Part shown: positions 50,731-59,251 of the stretch, piece by piece
Position numbering within the stretch: the first letter of the stretch is position 1
Layout: each line of letters begins with the position of its first letter
Assembly: GCA_045542735.1 (NCBI GenBank)
Contig: JAZQLQ010000004.1
Coordinates: 1-64,000 of the forward strand
Direction: 5' to 3'
Origin: UBA2882 sp045542735
Lineage (GTDB): Bacteria; Bacillota; Clostridia; Lachnospirales; Lachnospiraceae
DNA: 64,000 nt
Position numbers and translations under genes: made by a program
Notes under the pieces: model-generated
Seen by the model: only the letters and a program-made list of their open reading frames with translations
Database searches by the model: none
What the model was told of the DNA's origin: nothing

Positions 50731-50744
50731 CACAACATCTTGTG
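50731..50744. promoter_or_regulatory. NrdR box 1
   Basis: CACAACATCTTGTG fits the NrdR consensus CACWATATMTWGTG at 13 of 14 positions. It lies just downstream of the promoter. Confidence 0.75.
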
Positions 50745-50760
50745 CTTGTTGACATAATAC

Positions 50761-50774
50761 GTGCACATCTTGTT
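50761..50774. promoter_or_regulatory. NrdR box 2 (degenerate), 30 bp from box 1
   Basis: GTGCACATCTTGTT shares CACATCTTGT/ATCTTGT with box 1 in the same phase, exactly 30 bp away, about three helical turns. Tandem boxes at this spacing are typical for NrdR. Confidence 0.6.
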
Positions 50775-50821
50775 GAGGGTTTATTTTTTTCTATGGAGTG
50801 ATAAAGAGGGAGGATGCTGTA

Positions 50822-53005
50822 ATGTCCGATACGTTACAAAAGAAAGACGAAAAGGATTACGGAAAGGAATTTAAGACCAAGCTTCCGGTAAAGGTTATTA
50901 AAAAAGATGGTAGCATGGAAGCTTTCAATGTACAGAAGGTTATCAGTGCTGTTGGAAAAAGTGCATATCGTGCTTTAACCAAATTTACCGATGAAGAAAA
51001 AGATCATATTTGTCAATATGTAGTAGACAAGGTAGACGAGCTTGGACAGGAAGAGATTCCGATTCCGATTATGCACAATATTGTTGAGAGTGCATTGGAA
51101 CAGGTAAAGCCTATCGTTGCCAAAAGTTATCGGGATTACCGTAATTATAAACAGGACTTTGTCCGCATGATGGATGACGTATATAAGAAGAGCCAGTCCA
51201 TCATGTATGTGGGAGATAAGGAAAATGCCAATACCGACAGTGCCCTTGTTTCCACAAAGAGAAGTCTGATCTTTAACCAGTTCAATAAAGAGCTGTATCA
51301 GAAATTCTTTATGACCACAGAGGAGATTCAGGCTTGTAGAGACGGTTACATATATGTACATGACATGTCTGCAAGACGTGATACCATGAACTGCTGTCTG
51401 TTTAACGTAGCAAACGTATTAAGCGGCGGTTTTGAGATGGGTAACATCTGGTACAACGAGCCCAAGACCTTGGACGTAGCATTTGACGTTATCGGTGATA
51501 TCGTATTGTCCGCAGCAAGTCAGCAGTACGGCGGATTTACCGTACCTGAAGTTGACAAGATTTTGGAGCCCTATGCCGAGAAATCTTATAAGAGAAATAT
51601 CAAAAAATACCTTCGTCTGGGTATTGATGAAGAAAGTGCCAAAGCAGAAGCCCTTGCAGATGTGACAAAAGAGTTTGAGCAAGGCTTCCAGGGATGGGAA
51701 TATAAATTTAATACCGTAGCAAGTAGCCGTGGTGATTATCCTTTCATTACCGTTACTGCAGGTATCGGTACCGGCAGATTTGCCAAGCTTGCTACCATTA
51801 CCATGTTGAATGTCCGCAGAAGAGGACAGGGTAAAAAGGATTGCAAGAAACCGGTATTATTCCCCAAGATTGTATTCTTATATGATGAAAACCTTCACGG
51901 TCCCGGCAAAGATCTTGAGGATGTATTTGAAGCAGGTGTGAAATGTTCTGCCAAGACCATGTATCCCGATTGGCTCAGCCTGACCGGTAAAGGATATATT
52001 GCAAGCATGTACAAACAGTACGGCAAGGTAATTTCCCCTATGGGATGCCGTGCGTTCCTTTCTCCCTGGTATGAGAGAGGCGGTATGCATCCGGCAGATG
52101 AAAATGATTCCCCGATTTTCGTGGGTCGTTTCAACATCGGTGCAGTCTCCCTACACCTGCCTATGATTTTGGCAAAAGCAAGACAGGAGAGCAAGGACTT
52201 CTATGAAGTGCTGGATTATTACTTAAACTTGATCCGTCAGCTTCATATCCGTACCTATGCTTACTTAGGTGAAATGCGTGCTTCCACCAATCCGTTAGCA
52301 TATTGTGAGGGCGGTTTCCTTGGTGGTAATCTGCAGCTTCATGATAAGATTAAACCAATCCTCAAAGCAGCGACCGCATCCTTCGGTATCACAGCTTTCA
52401 ATGAGTTGCAGGAGTTGTACAACGGCAAATCATTGGTAGAAGACGGTGCTTTCGCATTGGAAGTATTGGAGCACATTAATAAAAAGATTAATGAGTTTAA
52501 AGAAGAAGACGGTAACCTGTATGCGATTTACGGTACACCTGCTGAGAACCTTTGCGGACTTCAGGTCAAACAGTTCCGTGCAAAATACGGTATTATCGAA
52601 GGTGTATCCGATAAAGAATATGTAAGTAACAGCTTCCACTGCCATGTAGCAGAGGACATTACTCCTATTGAAAAACAGGATCTGGAGTATCGATTCTGGG
52701 AGTTGGCAAACGGCGGCAAGATCCAGTATGTAAAATATCCCATCGACTACAATCTGGATGCTATCAAGACATTGATTCGCAGAGCCATGGAAATGGGCTT
52801 CTATGAAGGTGTCAATATGTCTTTGGCATACTGTGACGATTGTGGACATCAGGAGCTTGAGATGGATGCATGCCCTGTTTGCGGAAGCAAGAATCTGACT
52901 AAAATCGACCGTATGAATGGCTATCTGGCATATTCCAGAGTCCATGGCGACACCAGATTAAGTGACGCGAAAATGGCAGAAATTGCCGAAAGAAAGTCGA
53001 TGTAG
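50822..53005 (+). CDS. nrdD: Anaerobic ribonucleoside-triphosphate reductase
   Basis: A 727-residue glycyl-radical (class III) reductase that makes dNTPs without oxygen. An N-terminal ATP cone (about 15-105, VKVIKKDGSMEAFNVQKVISAVGKSAYRAL) gives allosteric control. The C-terminal zinc site is CDDCGHQELEMDACPVCG (about 675-692). The glycyl radical is probably Gly700 in RMNGYLAYSRV. The ATG at 50822 follows GGGAGG; a GTG at 50798 is in frame but less likely. NrdG, the activase, follows 11 nt later. Confidence 0.97.
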   Translation: MSDTLQKKDEKDYGKEFKTKLPVKVIKKDGSMEAFNVQKVISAVGKSAYRALTKFTDEEKDHICQYVVDKVDELGQEEIPIPIMHNIVESALEQVKPIVAKSYRDYRNYKQDFVRMMDDVYKKSQSIMYVGDKENANTDSALVSTKRSLIFNQFNKELYQKFFMTTEEIQACRDGYIYVHDMSARRDTMNCCLFNVANVLSGGFEMGNIWYNEPKTLDVAFDVIGDIVLSAASQQYGGFTVPEVDKILEPYAEKSYKRNIKKYLRLGIDEESAKAEALADVTKEFEQGFQGWEYKFNTVASSRGDYPFITVTAGIGTGRFAKLATITMLNVRRRGQGKKDCKKPVLFPKIVFLYDENLHGPGKDLEDVFEAGVKCSAKTMYPDWLSLTGKGYIASMYKQYGKVISPMGCRAFLSPWYERGGMHPADENDSPIFVGRFNIGAVSLHLPMILAKARQESKDFYEVLDYYLNLIRQLHIRTYAYLGEMRASTNPLAYCEGGFLGGNLQLHDKIKPILKAATASFGITAFNELQELYNGKSLVEDGAFALEVLEHINKKINEFKEEDGNLYAIYGTPAENLCGLQVKQFRAKYGIIEGVSDKEYVSNSFHCHVAEDITPIEKQDLEYRFWELANGGKIQYVKYPIDYNLDAIKTLIRRAMEMGFYEGVNMSLAYCDDCGHQELEMDACPVCGSKNLTKIDRMNGYLAYSRVHGDTRLSDAKMAEIAERKSM

Positions 53006-53016
53006 GGGGATTTTCA

Positions 53017-53526
53017 ATGAGATATCATAATATTACAAAGGACGACATGTTAAACGGTGACGGCTTGAGGGTCGTGTTGTGGGTGGCAGGTTGTACCCAC
53101 TGCTGTAAAGAATGTCAGAATCCCATCACATGGGACCCCAATGGCGGCCTTCCCTTTGATGATGATGCGAAAGCAGAAATTTTTGAACAATTGGATAAAT
53201 CATATATTTCCGGCATTACCTTTTCCGGCGGTGATCCGCTTCATTCGGCAAATCGTCTGGATGTGCGAAATCTCATGGCGGAGATTAAGGAAAAATATCC
53301 TGATAAGACCATCTGGCTTTATACCGGTGATGTATGGGAAAATATTCTCCATTATCCCATGATGAAATATATTGATGTGATTGTAGACGGTGAGTTTATG
53401 ATTGATTTAAAGGACAACAAGCTTCTTTGGAAGGGAAGCAGCAACCAAAGAGTGGTTGATGTACAAAAATCCTTGGCACAGACAGATCCCACCGTTCCCA
53501 TATTACATTGCGGTGATTACGCATAA
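53017..53526 (+). CDS. nrdG: Anaerobic ribonucleotide reductase-activating protein
   Basis: A 169-residue radical SAM activase that installs the glycyl radical on NrdD. The cluster motif is CX3CX2C in GCTHCCKECQNP near residue 26-35. TFSGGDPLHSANR is the SAM-binding GGE-like motif. GGGGGA precedes the ATG. It forms an operon with nrdD and dut. Confidence 0.96.
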   Translation: MRYHNITKDDMLNGDGLRVVLWVAGCTHCCKECQNPITWDPNGGLPFDDDAKAEIFEQLDKSYISGITFSGGDPLHSANRLDVRNLMAEIKEKYPDKTIWLYTGDVWENILHYPMMKYIDVIVDGEFMIDLKDNKLLWKGSSNQRVVDVQKSLAQTDPTVPILHCGDYA

Positions 53527-53537
53527 AGGAGAGCGTT

Positions 53538-53975
53538 ATGAAAGAAACAATTGAAATCCAATATATCAACGATGAAATCGAGAGATTAAAGTATATTGAC
53601 GGCAAATCCGATTGGATTGATCTTCGTAGCAGTGAACATGTAGAGATGAAAGCCGGAGAGTTCCGCCTCATTAACTTAGGTGTAGCAATGAAACTTCCCG
53701 AAGGATATGAAGCACATATTGTGCCCCGTAGTTCCACCTTCAAAAACTTTGGCATTATCCAGACCAACCATTGCGGTATCGTGGATGAAAGCTATTGCGG
53801 ACCCAACGATTGGTTTTATATGCCTGCCTATGCGCTACGGGATACTGTGATTGAAGTCAATGACCGCCTCTGCCAGTTTCGCATTGAGAAACACCAGCCT
53901 ACCATTGACTTTGTAGAAGTGGATAAGTTGGAAGGCAAGGACCGCGGCGGTATCGGAAGTACAGGAAAAAATTAA
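53538..53975 (+). CDS. dut: dUTP diphosphatase-like protein
   Basis: A 145-residue trimeric dUTPase-type protein, which hydrolyses dUTP to dUMP. The five family motifs are recognisable: DLRSS near residue 29, PRSSTFKNFG near 63, GIVDESYCGP near 80, NDRLCQFRI near 107, and GKDRGGIGSTGKN at the C-terminus. Motif 3 (GIVDESYCG) and motif 5 are slightly non-canonical. Placement after nrdDG fits a dNTP-supply operon. Confidence 0.9.
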   Translation: MKETIEIQYINDEIERLKYIDGKSDWIDLRSSEHVEMKAGEFRLINLGVAMKLPEGYEAHIVPRSSTFKNFGIIQTNHCGIVDESYCGPNDWFYMPAYALRDTVIEVNDRLCQFRIEKHQPTIDFVEVDKLEGKDRGGIGSTGKN

Positions 53976-54001
53976 GAAAATTTTCCAAAGAAAGTATAAT
54001 C

Positions 54002-54053
54002 AAACTCCTTTTAGCAAAACTAACAATAAAAGTTTTGTTAAAGGAGTTTTTTT
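54002..54053 (+). terminator. Terminator-like hairpin containing the gerA-like ribosome binding site
   Basis: A stem of about 19 bp (left arm 54002-54021, right arm from about 54030 to 54049, with one bulged base) is followed by Ts that reach the ATG at 54054. AAAGGAG (54040-54046), in the right arm, is the ribosome binding site of the next gene. A TATAAT lies at 53995-54000. Confidence 0.75.
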
Positions 54054-55508
54054 ATGTTAAAGAAATCCGATAAAAAGAAAGCAGTCACTGTCTTTGAAAG
54101 CAGAATGAGCAGCGATCTGGAAGAAAATATGCGCTATATTAACCAGCAGTTAGCTGTAGATACCAATTTTGACGTAGTTTACCGTGTCATAGAAGTGGGA
54201 GGCAGAAAAGCCTGTATGTACTTTATTGATGGTTTCTGCAAGGATGAGATGATGCAGAAACTATTACAGTATTTTATCACCATCGCACCCAAGGATATGC
54301 CGGAGACAGCCTACGCCATGTCCAAACGCTGTATGCCACATGTGGAGGTGGATTTGCAGGATGAATGGAAGCAGATTACCTACTTTATATTATCCGGCGT
54401 ATTTGCACTCTTTATTGATGGATATGACAGATGTATCCTCATTGATTCACGTACCTATCCTGCAAGAAGTGTGGCAGAGCCGGATAAAGATAAGGTGCTT
54501 CGCGGCTCGAAGGACGGCTTTGTAGAAACAGTGGTATTTAATACCGCTTTAATCCGCCGTAGAATCCGTTCCTCTGAGCTAAGAATGGAGATGCTCAATG
54601 CCGGGACCAGCTCCAAGACAGATATTGTCCTTTGCTATATGGACAATCGGGTAGACCATGATTTTTTGGAAAAGATAAAAAACAGGATAAAAAGTATTAA
54701 GGTTGATGCTCTGACCATGAATCAGGAAAGTCTGGCAGAATGTCTTTATAAAAAGACCTGGTGGAATCCCTTTCCCAAGTTTAAATTTACGGAAAGACCG
54801 GATACGGCGGCTGCGCAAGTACTGGAAGGGAATGTCATTATTCTGGTGGATAATTCCCCATCAGCCATGATTATGCCGACCAGCATCTTTGACGTGGTAG
54901 AAGAAGCGGATGATTATTATTTCCCGCCCATTACAGGCACATACTTACGCCTCTCCAGATTTATTATTGCGATTTTAACCTATCTGATGACGCCGACCTT
55001 CTTGTTACTGATGCAGGAGCCGGGCTATATACCGGCAGGCTTTGAATTTATCATGATAAAAGACCCTATGAATATTCCGCTTCTATGGCAATTTCTTATC
55101 TTGGAGCTAGCCATTGACGGATTACGTTTGGCTGCGGTCAATACACCAAGTATGTTAAATACACCCTTAAGCATTATGGCGGCGCTGGTTCTTGGTGAGT
55201 TTGCGGTCAGCAGCGGTTGGTTTAACTCGGAAGTTATGCTGTATATGGCGTTTGTAGCATTGGCAAATTACACCCAGGCAAGCTATGAACTGTCTTATGC
55301 ATTAAAATTTATGCGAATTATAAATTTGATTTTGACAGCAATCTTTGGTTTATATGGATATATTGCAGGAATCCTGATCTTGGTGTTGTCTATTGCCTTC
55401 AATAAAACAATTTCCGGTCAAAGTTATATTTATCCGTTGATTCCATTTGATGCGAAGCAAATATATAAAAGATTTTTCCGCGGCAGATTGCCCGAATCCA
55501 AGCAATAA
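54054..55508 (+). CDS. Spore germination protein, GerA/SpoVAF family
   Basis: A 484-residue protein of the GerA family A-subunit type. The N-terminal hydrophilic half contains VLRGSKDGFVETVVFNTALIRRRIR near residue 148, the family signature, which most resembles SpoVAF. The C-terminal half has about five transmembrane segments (from YLRLSRFIIAILTYLMTPTFLLLM near residue 300), ending in RRGRLPESKQ-like sequence. Such proteins sit in the spore inner membrane and help trigger or speed germination. No gerB or gerC partner lies next to it, which also fits SpoVAF. Confidence 0.92.
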   Translation: MLKKSDKKKAVTVFESRMSSDLEENMRYINQQLAVDTNFDVVYRVIEVGGRKACMYFIDGFCKDEMMQKLLQYFITIAPKDMPETAYAMSKRCMPHVEVDLQDEWKQITYFILSGVFALFIDGYDRCILIDSRTYPARSVAEPDKDKVLRGSKDGFVETVVFNTALIRRRIRSSELRMEMLNAGTSSKTDIVLCYMDNRVDHDFLEKIKNRIKSIKVDALTMNQESLAECLYKKTWWNPFPKFKFTERPDTAAAQVLEGNVIILVDNSPSAMIMPTSIFDVVEEADDYYFPPITGTYLRLSRFIIAILTYLMTPTFLLLMQEPGYIPAGFEFIMIKDPMNIPLLWQFLILELAIDGLRLAAVNTPSMLNTPLSIMAALVLGEFAVSSGWFNSEVMLYMAFVALANYTQASYELSYALKFMRIINLILTAIFGLYGYIAGILILVLSIAFNKTISGQSYIYPLIPFDAKQIYKRFFRGRLPESKQ

Positions 55509-55512
55509 AAAA

Positions 55513-55541
55513 TTGAAATATATATCGAAGAGTGTTACAAT
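55513..55541 (+). promoter_or_regulatory. Extended -10 promoter for degV
   Basis: TTGAAA (55513-55518) and TACAAT (55536-55541) are 17 nt apart, with TGT before the -10. Confidence 0.65.
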
Positions 55542-55573
55542 ACTCCCATATGGAAGAAAAAGGGAGTGCTATT

Positions 55574-56440
55574 ATGAGCTTTAAGTTAGTAACCGATACA
55601 GCATCGGATTTACCCAGAGAATATCTTGAGAAATACGATATTGATGTGTTGTCCCTGGCATATATTATTGAGGAAGATACCTATAATTGGAATGCTCCCA
55701 TGGATGAGCATGAATTTTATGATAAAATGCGAAACGGTAGTATGCCCACCACATCCCAGGTGAATATTGAGGATGCAGAGAACTTATTTGAAAAATTGGT
55801 TGAAAAAAACGATGAGATTTTATGCCTTGCGTTTTCATCCGGTCTCAGCGGTACCTACAACAGCATTGCAGTAGCCGCCCAGAATGTAAGCGAAGTAAAT
55901 CCCGGAAAGAAAATCCGCGTGGTAGATACCAAAGCAGCTTCCATGGGGCAGGGTCTTATGGTAGACTGGGCGCGCAAGATGAAGGAAGAAGGCAAAAGCC
56001 TGGATGAAGTAGCAGATTTTATGGAAGAAAACTTCAATCAATTTGCACATTTGGTTGTTGTGGATGACTTAAATCATTTGCACAGAGGCGGCAGAGTCAG
56101 CAAAGCAACTGCTATTGTAGGTTCACTTGCCAATATTAAACCCATTATCCATGTAGATGATGAAGGTCACTTAATCACCATCGGCAAAATCAGAGGCAGA
56201 AAGAAAGCCCTTGCACATTTGGTTGATTTGATGGAAGAAAAAATGGGAGACCATGTGACACACAATCAAACTGTATTTATCAGTCACGGAGATTGTTTAG
56301 AAGATGCACAGTTTGTTGCAGATGAAATCAAAAAACGCTTTGGCATCGAAGATTTCATGATCAATTTCGTGGGTCCTACCATCGGTGCACATACCGGTCC
56401 GGGAGTTATAGCATTGTTCTTTTACGGAGATAAACGATAA
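55574..56440 (+). CDS. DegV family fatty acid-binding protein
   Basis: A 288-residue protein of the DegV/FakB family, which binds fatty acids for FakA-dependent phosphorylation and uptake into lipids. It begins KLVTDTASDLPREYLEKYDIDVL. The fatty-acid head-group region has TSQVNIEDAENLF near residue 60 and FSSGLSGTYNSI near 88; the C-terminal FVGPTIGAHTGPGVIALFFYG is standard. The ATG at 55574 follows AGGGAG; an in-frame ATG at 55532 lies next to the promoter -10 and is rejected. FakA is not in the window. Confidence 0.93.
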   Translation: MSFKLVTDTASDLPREYLEKYDIDVLSLAYIIEEDTYNWNAPMDEHEFYDKMRNGSMPTTSQVNIEDAENLFEKLVEKNDEILCLAFSSGLSGTYNSIAVAAQNVSEVNPGKKIRVVDTKAASMGQGLMVDWARKMKEEGKSLDEVADFMEENFNQFAHLVVVDDLNHLHRGGRVSKATAIVGSLANIKPIIHVDDEGHLITIGKIRGRKKALAHLVDLMEEKMGDHVTHNQTVFISHGDCLEDAQFVADEIKKRFGIEDFMINFVGPTIGAHTGPGVIALFFYGDKR

Positions 56441-56446
56441 TATAAG

Positions 56447-56480
56447 TACCGTATCGACACTGGGTTGATACGGTATTTTT
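56447..56480 (+). terminator. Terminator after degV
   Basis: TACCGTATCGAC (56447-56458) pairs with GTTGATACGGTA (56464-56475) with one G-U pair, followed by five Ts. Confidence 0.88.
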
Positions 56481-56516
56481 ATAAAAAGATAAAGGTGTAA
56501 TTTGAGGGGAAGATAA

Positions 56517-57215
56517 ATGAAACCAAAATTTGAATACCAATCGGAATTGGATTACAAATTGCATCTCTACGAAGAAAAACTGGATTTTGCCAAATATCAG
56601 ATCAAAAGCCAGTTAAAGGATGCCTATAAGAGAAGAAGAGAAGAAACCTATGAACTGAAGCTTTGGAGCGGTATATTGGCAGGTATTTTACTCTGCTTTA
56701 TTCTGTCGGTTTTTATGTCTAACAGCGTATCAATTTTGGTGCTTCCGGGTGTGCTTTTAATGTTTGCATCTGTAGCGGCTATTTATTTAATGTTGCCGTT
56801 TTGTGTTTATAATATTGTAAAAGGTGTATTTCTGTGGTCAATTAACAAAGAAAATAAGTTGGGGAAATGGCTGGTGGAGAAATGTGAAATTCCCACCCAG
56901 CGCGCAGAAATTAAGGAACTGCAAGAATATTTAAACCGCTACAACATATTGACGGAAGATTTGGAGCGTTACCGTGAGGACATAAGTGACGGTATGTTTG
57001 ATGTGGATGAAGAAGAAATTTATCGCAGATTTGAGACTGTCAATTATAAGCCGGAGATTGTAGTCGTATCCAAGTATTCAGAGAAATTAAAAAAACTGGT
57101 AAAAAGAGTTTCTGTTATCGCTTGGATTTTGCTTATGGCTCTCATCCTTTGGGGTGTTGGAGTTTTTGCAATCAGTACATTTAAAGCTTATTGGCATATG
57201 TATGAACAAATTTAA
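56517..57215 (+). CDS. Membrane protein of unknown function
   Basis: A 232-residue protein with a charged, helical N-terminus (1-48), two adjacent transmembrane segments (about 50-70 and 74-105), a charged cytoplasmic region (about 115-200) and a C-terminal transmembrane segment (about 205-225). No family was recognised. Its stop overlaps the start region of the downstream glycosidase gene, so the two are probably co-transcribed, and it may assist that envelope enzyme. Confidence 0.65.
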   Translation: MKPKFEYQSELDYKLHLYEEKLDFAKYQIKSQLKDAYKRRREETYELKLWSGILAGILLCFILSVFMSNSVSILVLPGVLLMFASVAAIYLMLPFCVYNIVKGVFLWSINKENKLGKWLVEKCEIPTQRAEIKELQEYLNRYNILTEDLERYREDISDGMFDVDEEEIYRRFETVNYKPEIVVVSKYSEKLKKLVKRVSVIAWILLMALILWGVGVFAISTFKAYWHMYEQI

Positions 57216-57226
57216 TGAGGAATTTT

Positions 57227-59221
57227 ATGAAAAAGTGCAACCTAATGAAACTGTGGGCAGTGTTATTGTTAGTAACGGCTATGACACTGCTTACTGCATG
57301 CAATAAAAAAGAAGAAATCATTCCGGATACGGGAGATGTCCAAAACGAAGACATGGTATCGGATGCAGGCCTGACGGAAGAACCGGATGTACCCATAGAG
57401 GTAGAGCCTGAGGAAACGGTACAGATGTTTAGTTTCAAGGATGTATATGGACAAGTGTATGAAGTGCCGCTAAATGAAGAGGCAGATATGCACGACTATA
57501 CCAGATATATCTATGAACAGGAACATGCAGTAGGAAGATATTTGGCTTATGACGATGACAAATATACATCCCGGCTTGGTATTGATGTATCCAAGTTTCA
57601 GGGAGAAATTGATTGGGCAAAGGTGAAAGAAGCAGATATTGAGTTTGTATTTGTCCGCATCGGAAACCGGGGCTACGGACAGGAAGGAACCCTCAATACA
57701 GATCCTATGTACATGCAAAATATTGCCGGTGCCAAAGCCGTAGGCATTGATGTAGGCGTCTATTTTTACTCCCAGGCCATCAATGAAGCAGAAGCTGTTG
57801 AGGAAGCCAATTATGTGCTGAATTTGCTGGATGGCATAGAGCTGGATTATCCGGTGGTATTTGATGAAGAATATGTCATCGAAGCGGAGGCCAGAACTGA
57901 CGGCATCGAAGCAGAGCAATTTACCAAGAATACCATTGCATTTTGTGAGATTATCGAGGCGGCAGGCTATGAGCCGATGATTTATGCCACCATGAAATGG
58001 GAAGCCTATGCATTGGAAATGGAAAAAATTGATGAATATCCCATATGGTATGCTGATTATGAGCCTTATCCCCAGACACCTTACGATTTCCGTATCTGGC
58101 AATATACAGCGGAAGGATATGTGAATGGTATTACAGGTCCGGTGGACTTAAATCTGGAGTTTGTACCCATTGAGGAAAGAGCCGATGAGATATTAGAGAG
58201 CATGACCTTGGAAGAGAAGGTGGCACAGCTTTTTGTGATTACACCCGAGGCCTTGACGGGAACTGCCAACGTACAAAGTGCGGGAGATGCCACAAAGGTT
58301 GCATTGCAGCAATATCCCGTTGGTGGTATGATTTATTTTGCCGGCAATATGACAGAACGGGAGCAGACCATAGAGATGCTTCACAATACAGAAAACTATG
58401 GCGATACGCTCTTAAAAGCACCCCTGTTTTTGGCAGTAGATGAAGAGGGTGGCACTGTAGCCAGAGTAGCAAACAATCCGGCCATGGGCGTACCGAATGT
58501 AGGTGATATGGCCACTATCGGAGCAAATGGTGATTATTCCACGGCTTATGAAGCCGGCAAAACGATAGGTGCGTATCTGCACGAACTTGGTTTTAACCTA
58601 AACTTTGCACCGGTAGCAGATGTGCTGACCAACCCTGACAATCAGGTGGTGGCAAAACGGAGCTTTGGTAGTGATCCGGAATTGGTAAGTCAGTTGGCTT
58701 TTGAATACTTTGGCGGTCTAAGAGACTGTGAAGTTGTTGGCGTATACAAGCATTTTCCCGGACACGGAGCTACCTTGGGAGATACCCATGAAGGCTATGC
58801 TTATACAGATAAAACATTGGAACAACTAAAAGAGGCAGATTTGTTACCTTTTATGGATGGGATAGAAAATCAAGTCCCCATGATTATGAGTGGTCATATT
58901 TCCTTACCAAATGTGACGGGAGATGATTTACCCGCATCCTTATCCAAGACAATGATTACCGATATCCTGAGAAAGGATTTGGGCTATGAAGGTGTGGTGA
59001 TTACCGATGCCCTCAATATGGGAGCAATCGCCAATACCTATACCTCCGGTGAAGCCTGTATCATGGCCATTGAAGCCGGAAACGATATGTTGCTGATGCC
59101 TGCTGATTTTCCGTCAGCCTATGCGGAAGTCTTACAGGCGGTTAGAGATGGCAGAATCTCCGAAGCACGTATCAATGAATCTGTGAAAAATATACTGAAA
59201 ATCAAATTGCGGTATATTTAA
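57227..59221 (+). CDS. Two-domain lipoprotein: GH25 muramidase plus GH3 N-acetylglucosaminidase
   Basis: A lipoprotein of about 664 residues. The signal ends in TLLTAC and leads to a short acidic linker. Residues about 100-300 form a GH25 (Cellosyl-type) muramidase domain: SRLGIDVSKFQGEIDWAKVK at the start, VVFDEEYV with the catalytic Asp and Glu near residue 212, and YPIWYADYEP. Residues 320-664 form a GH3 NagZ-type domain: FLAVDEEGGTVARV, KHFPGHG...GDTH near 508-516, and the nucleophile Asp594 in VVITDALNMGAI. Both domains act on the glycan strands of peptidoglycan. The ATG at 57227 follows GAGGAA; an in-frame ATG at 57215 is possible. Confidence 0.92.
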   Translation: MKKCNLMKLWAVLLLVTAMTLLTACNKKEEIIPDTGDVQNEDMVSDAGLTEEPDVPIEVEPEETVQMFSFKDVYGQVYEVPLNEEADMHDYTRYIYEQEHAVGRYLAYDDDKYTSRLGIDVSKFQGEIDWAKVKEADIEFVFVRIGNRGYGQEGTLNTDPMYMQNIAGAKAVGIDVGVYFYSQAINEAEAVEEANYVLNLLDGIELDYPVVFDEEYVIEAEARTDGIEAEQFTKNTIAFCEIIEAAGYEPMIYATMKWEAYALEMEKIDEYPIWYADYEPYPQTPYDFRIWQYTAEGYVNGITGPVDLNLEFVPIEERADEILESMTLEEKVAQLFVITPEALTGTANVQSAGDATKVALQQYPVGGMIYFAGNMTEREQTIEMLHNTENYGDTLLKAPLFLAVDEEGGTVARVANNPAMGVPNVGDMATIGANGDYSTAYEAGKTIGAYLHELGFNLNFAPVADVLTNPDNQVVAKRSFGSDPELVSQLAFEYFGGLRDCEVVGVYKHFPGHGATLGDTHEGYAYTDKTLEQLKEADLLPFMDGIENQVPMIMSGHISLPNVTGDDLPASLSKTMITDILRKDLGYEGVVITDALNMGAIANTYTSGEACIMAIEAGNDMLLMPADFPSAYAEVLQAVRDGRISEARINESVKNILKIKLRYI

Positions 59222-59251
59222 TAATATATTTTTTATATTAGGAGGAAGAAA

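Noticed and set aside
57470..58102. Minus-strand ORF of 210 codons inside the GH25-GH3 gene
   Set aside because: It is the reverse shadow of a clearly coding region, rich in Ile, Phe and Cys with no family pattern or ribosome binding site.
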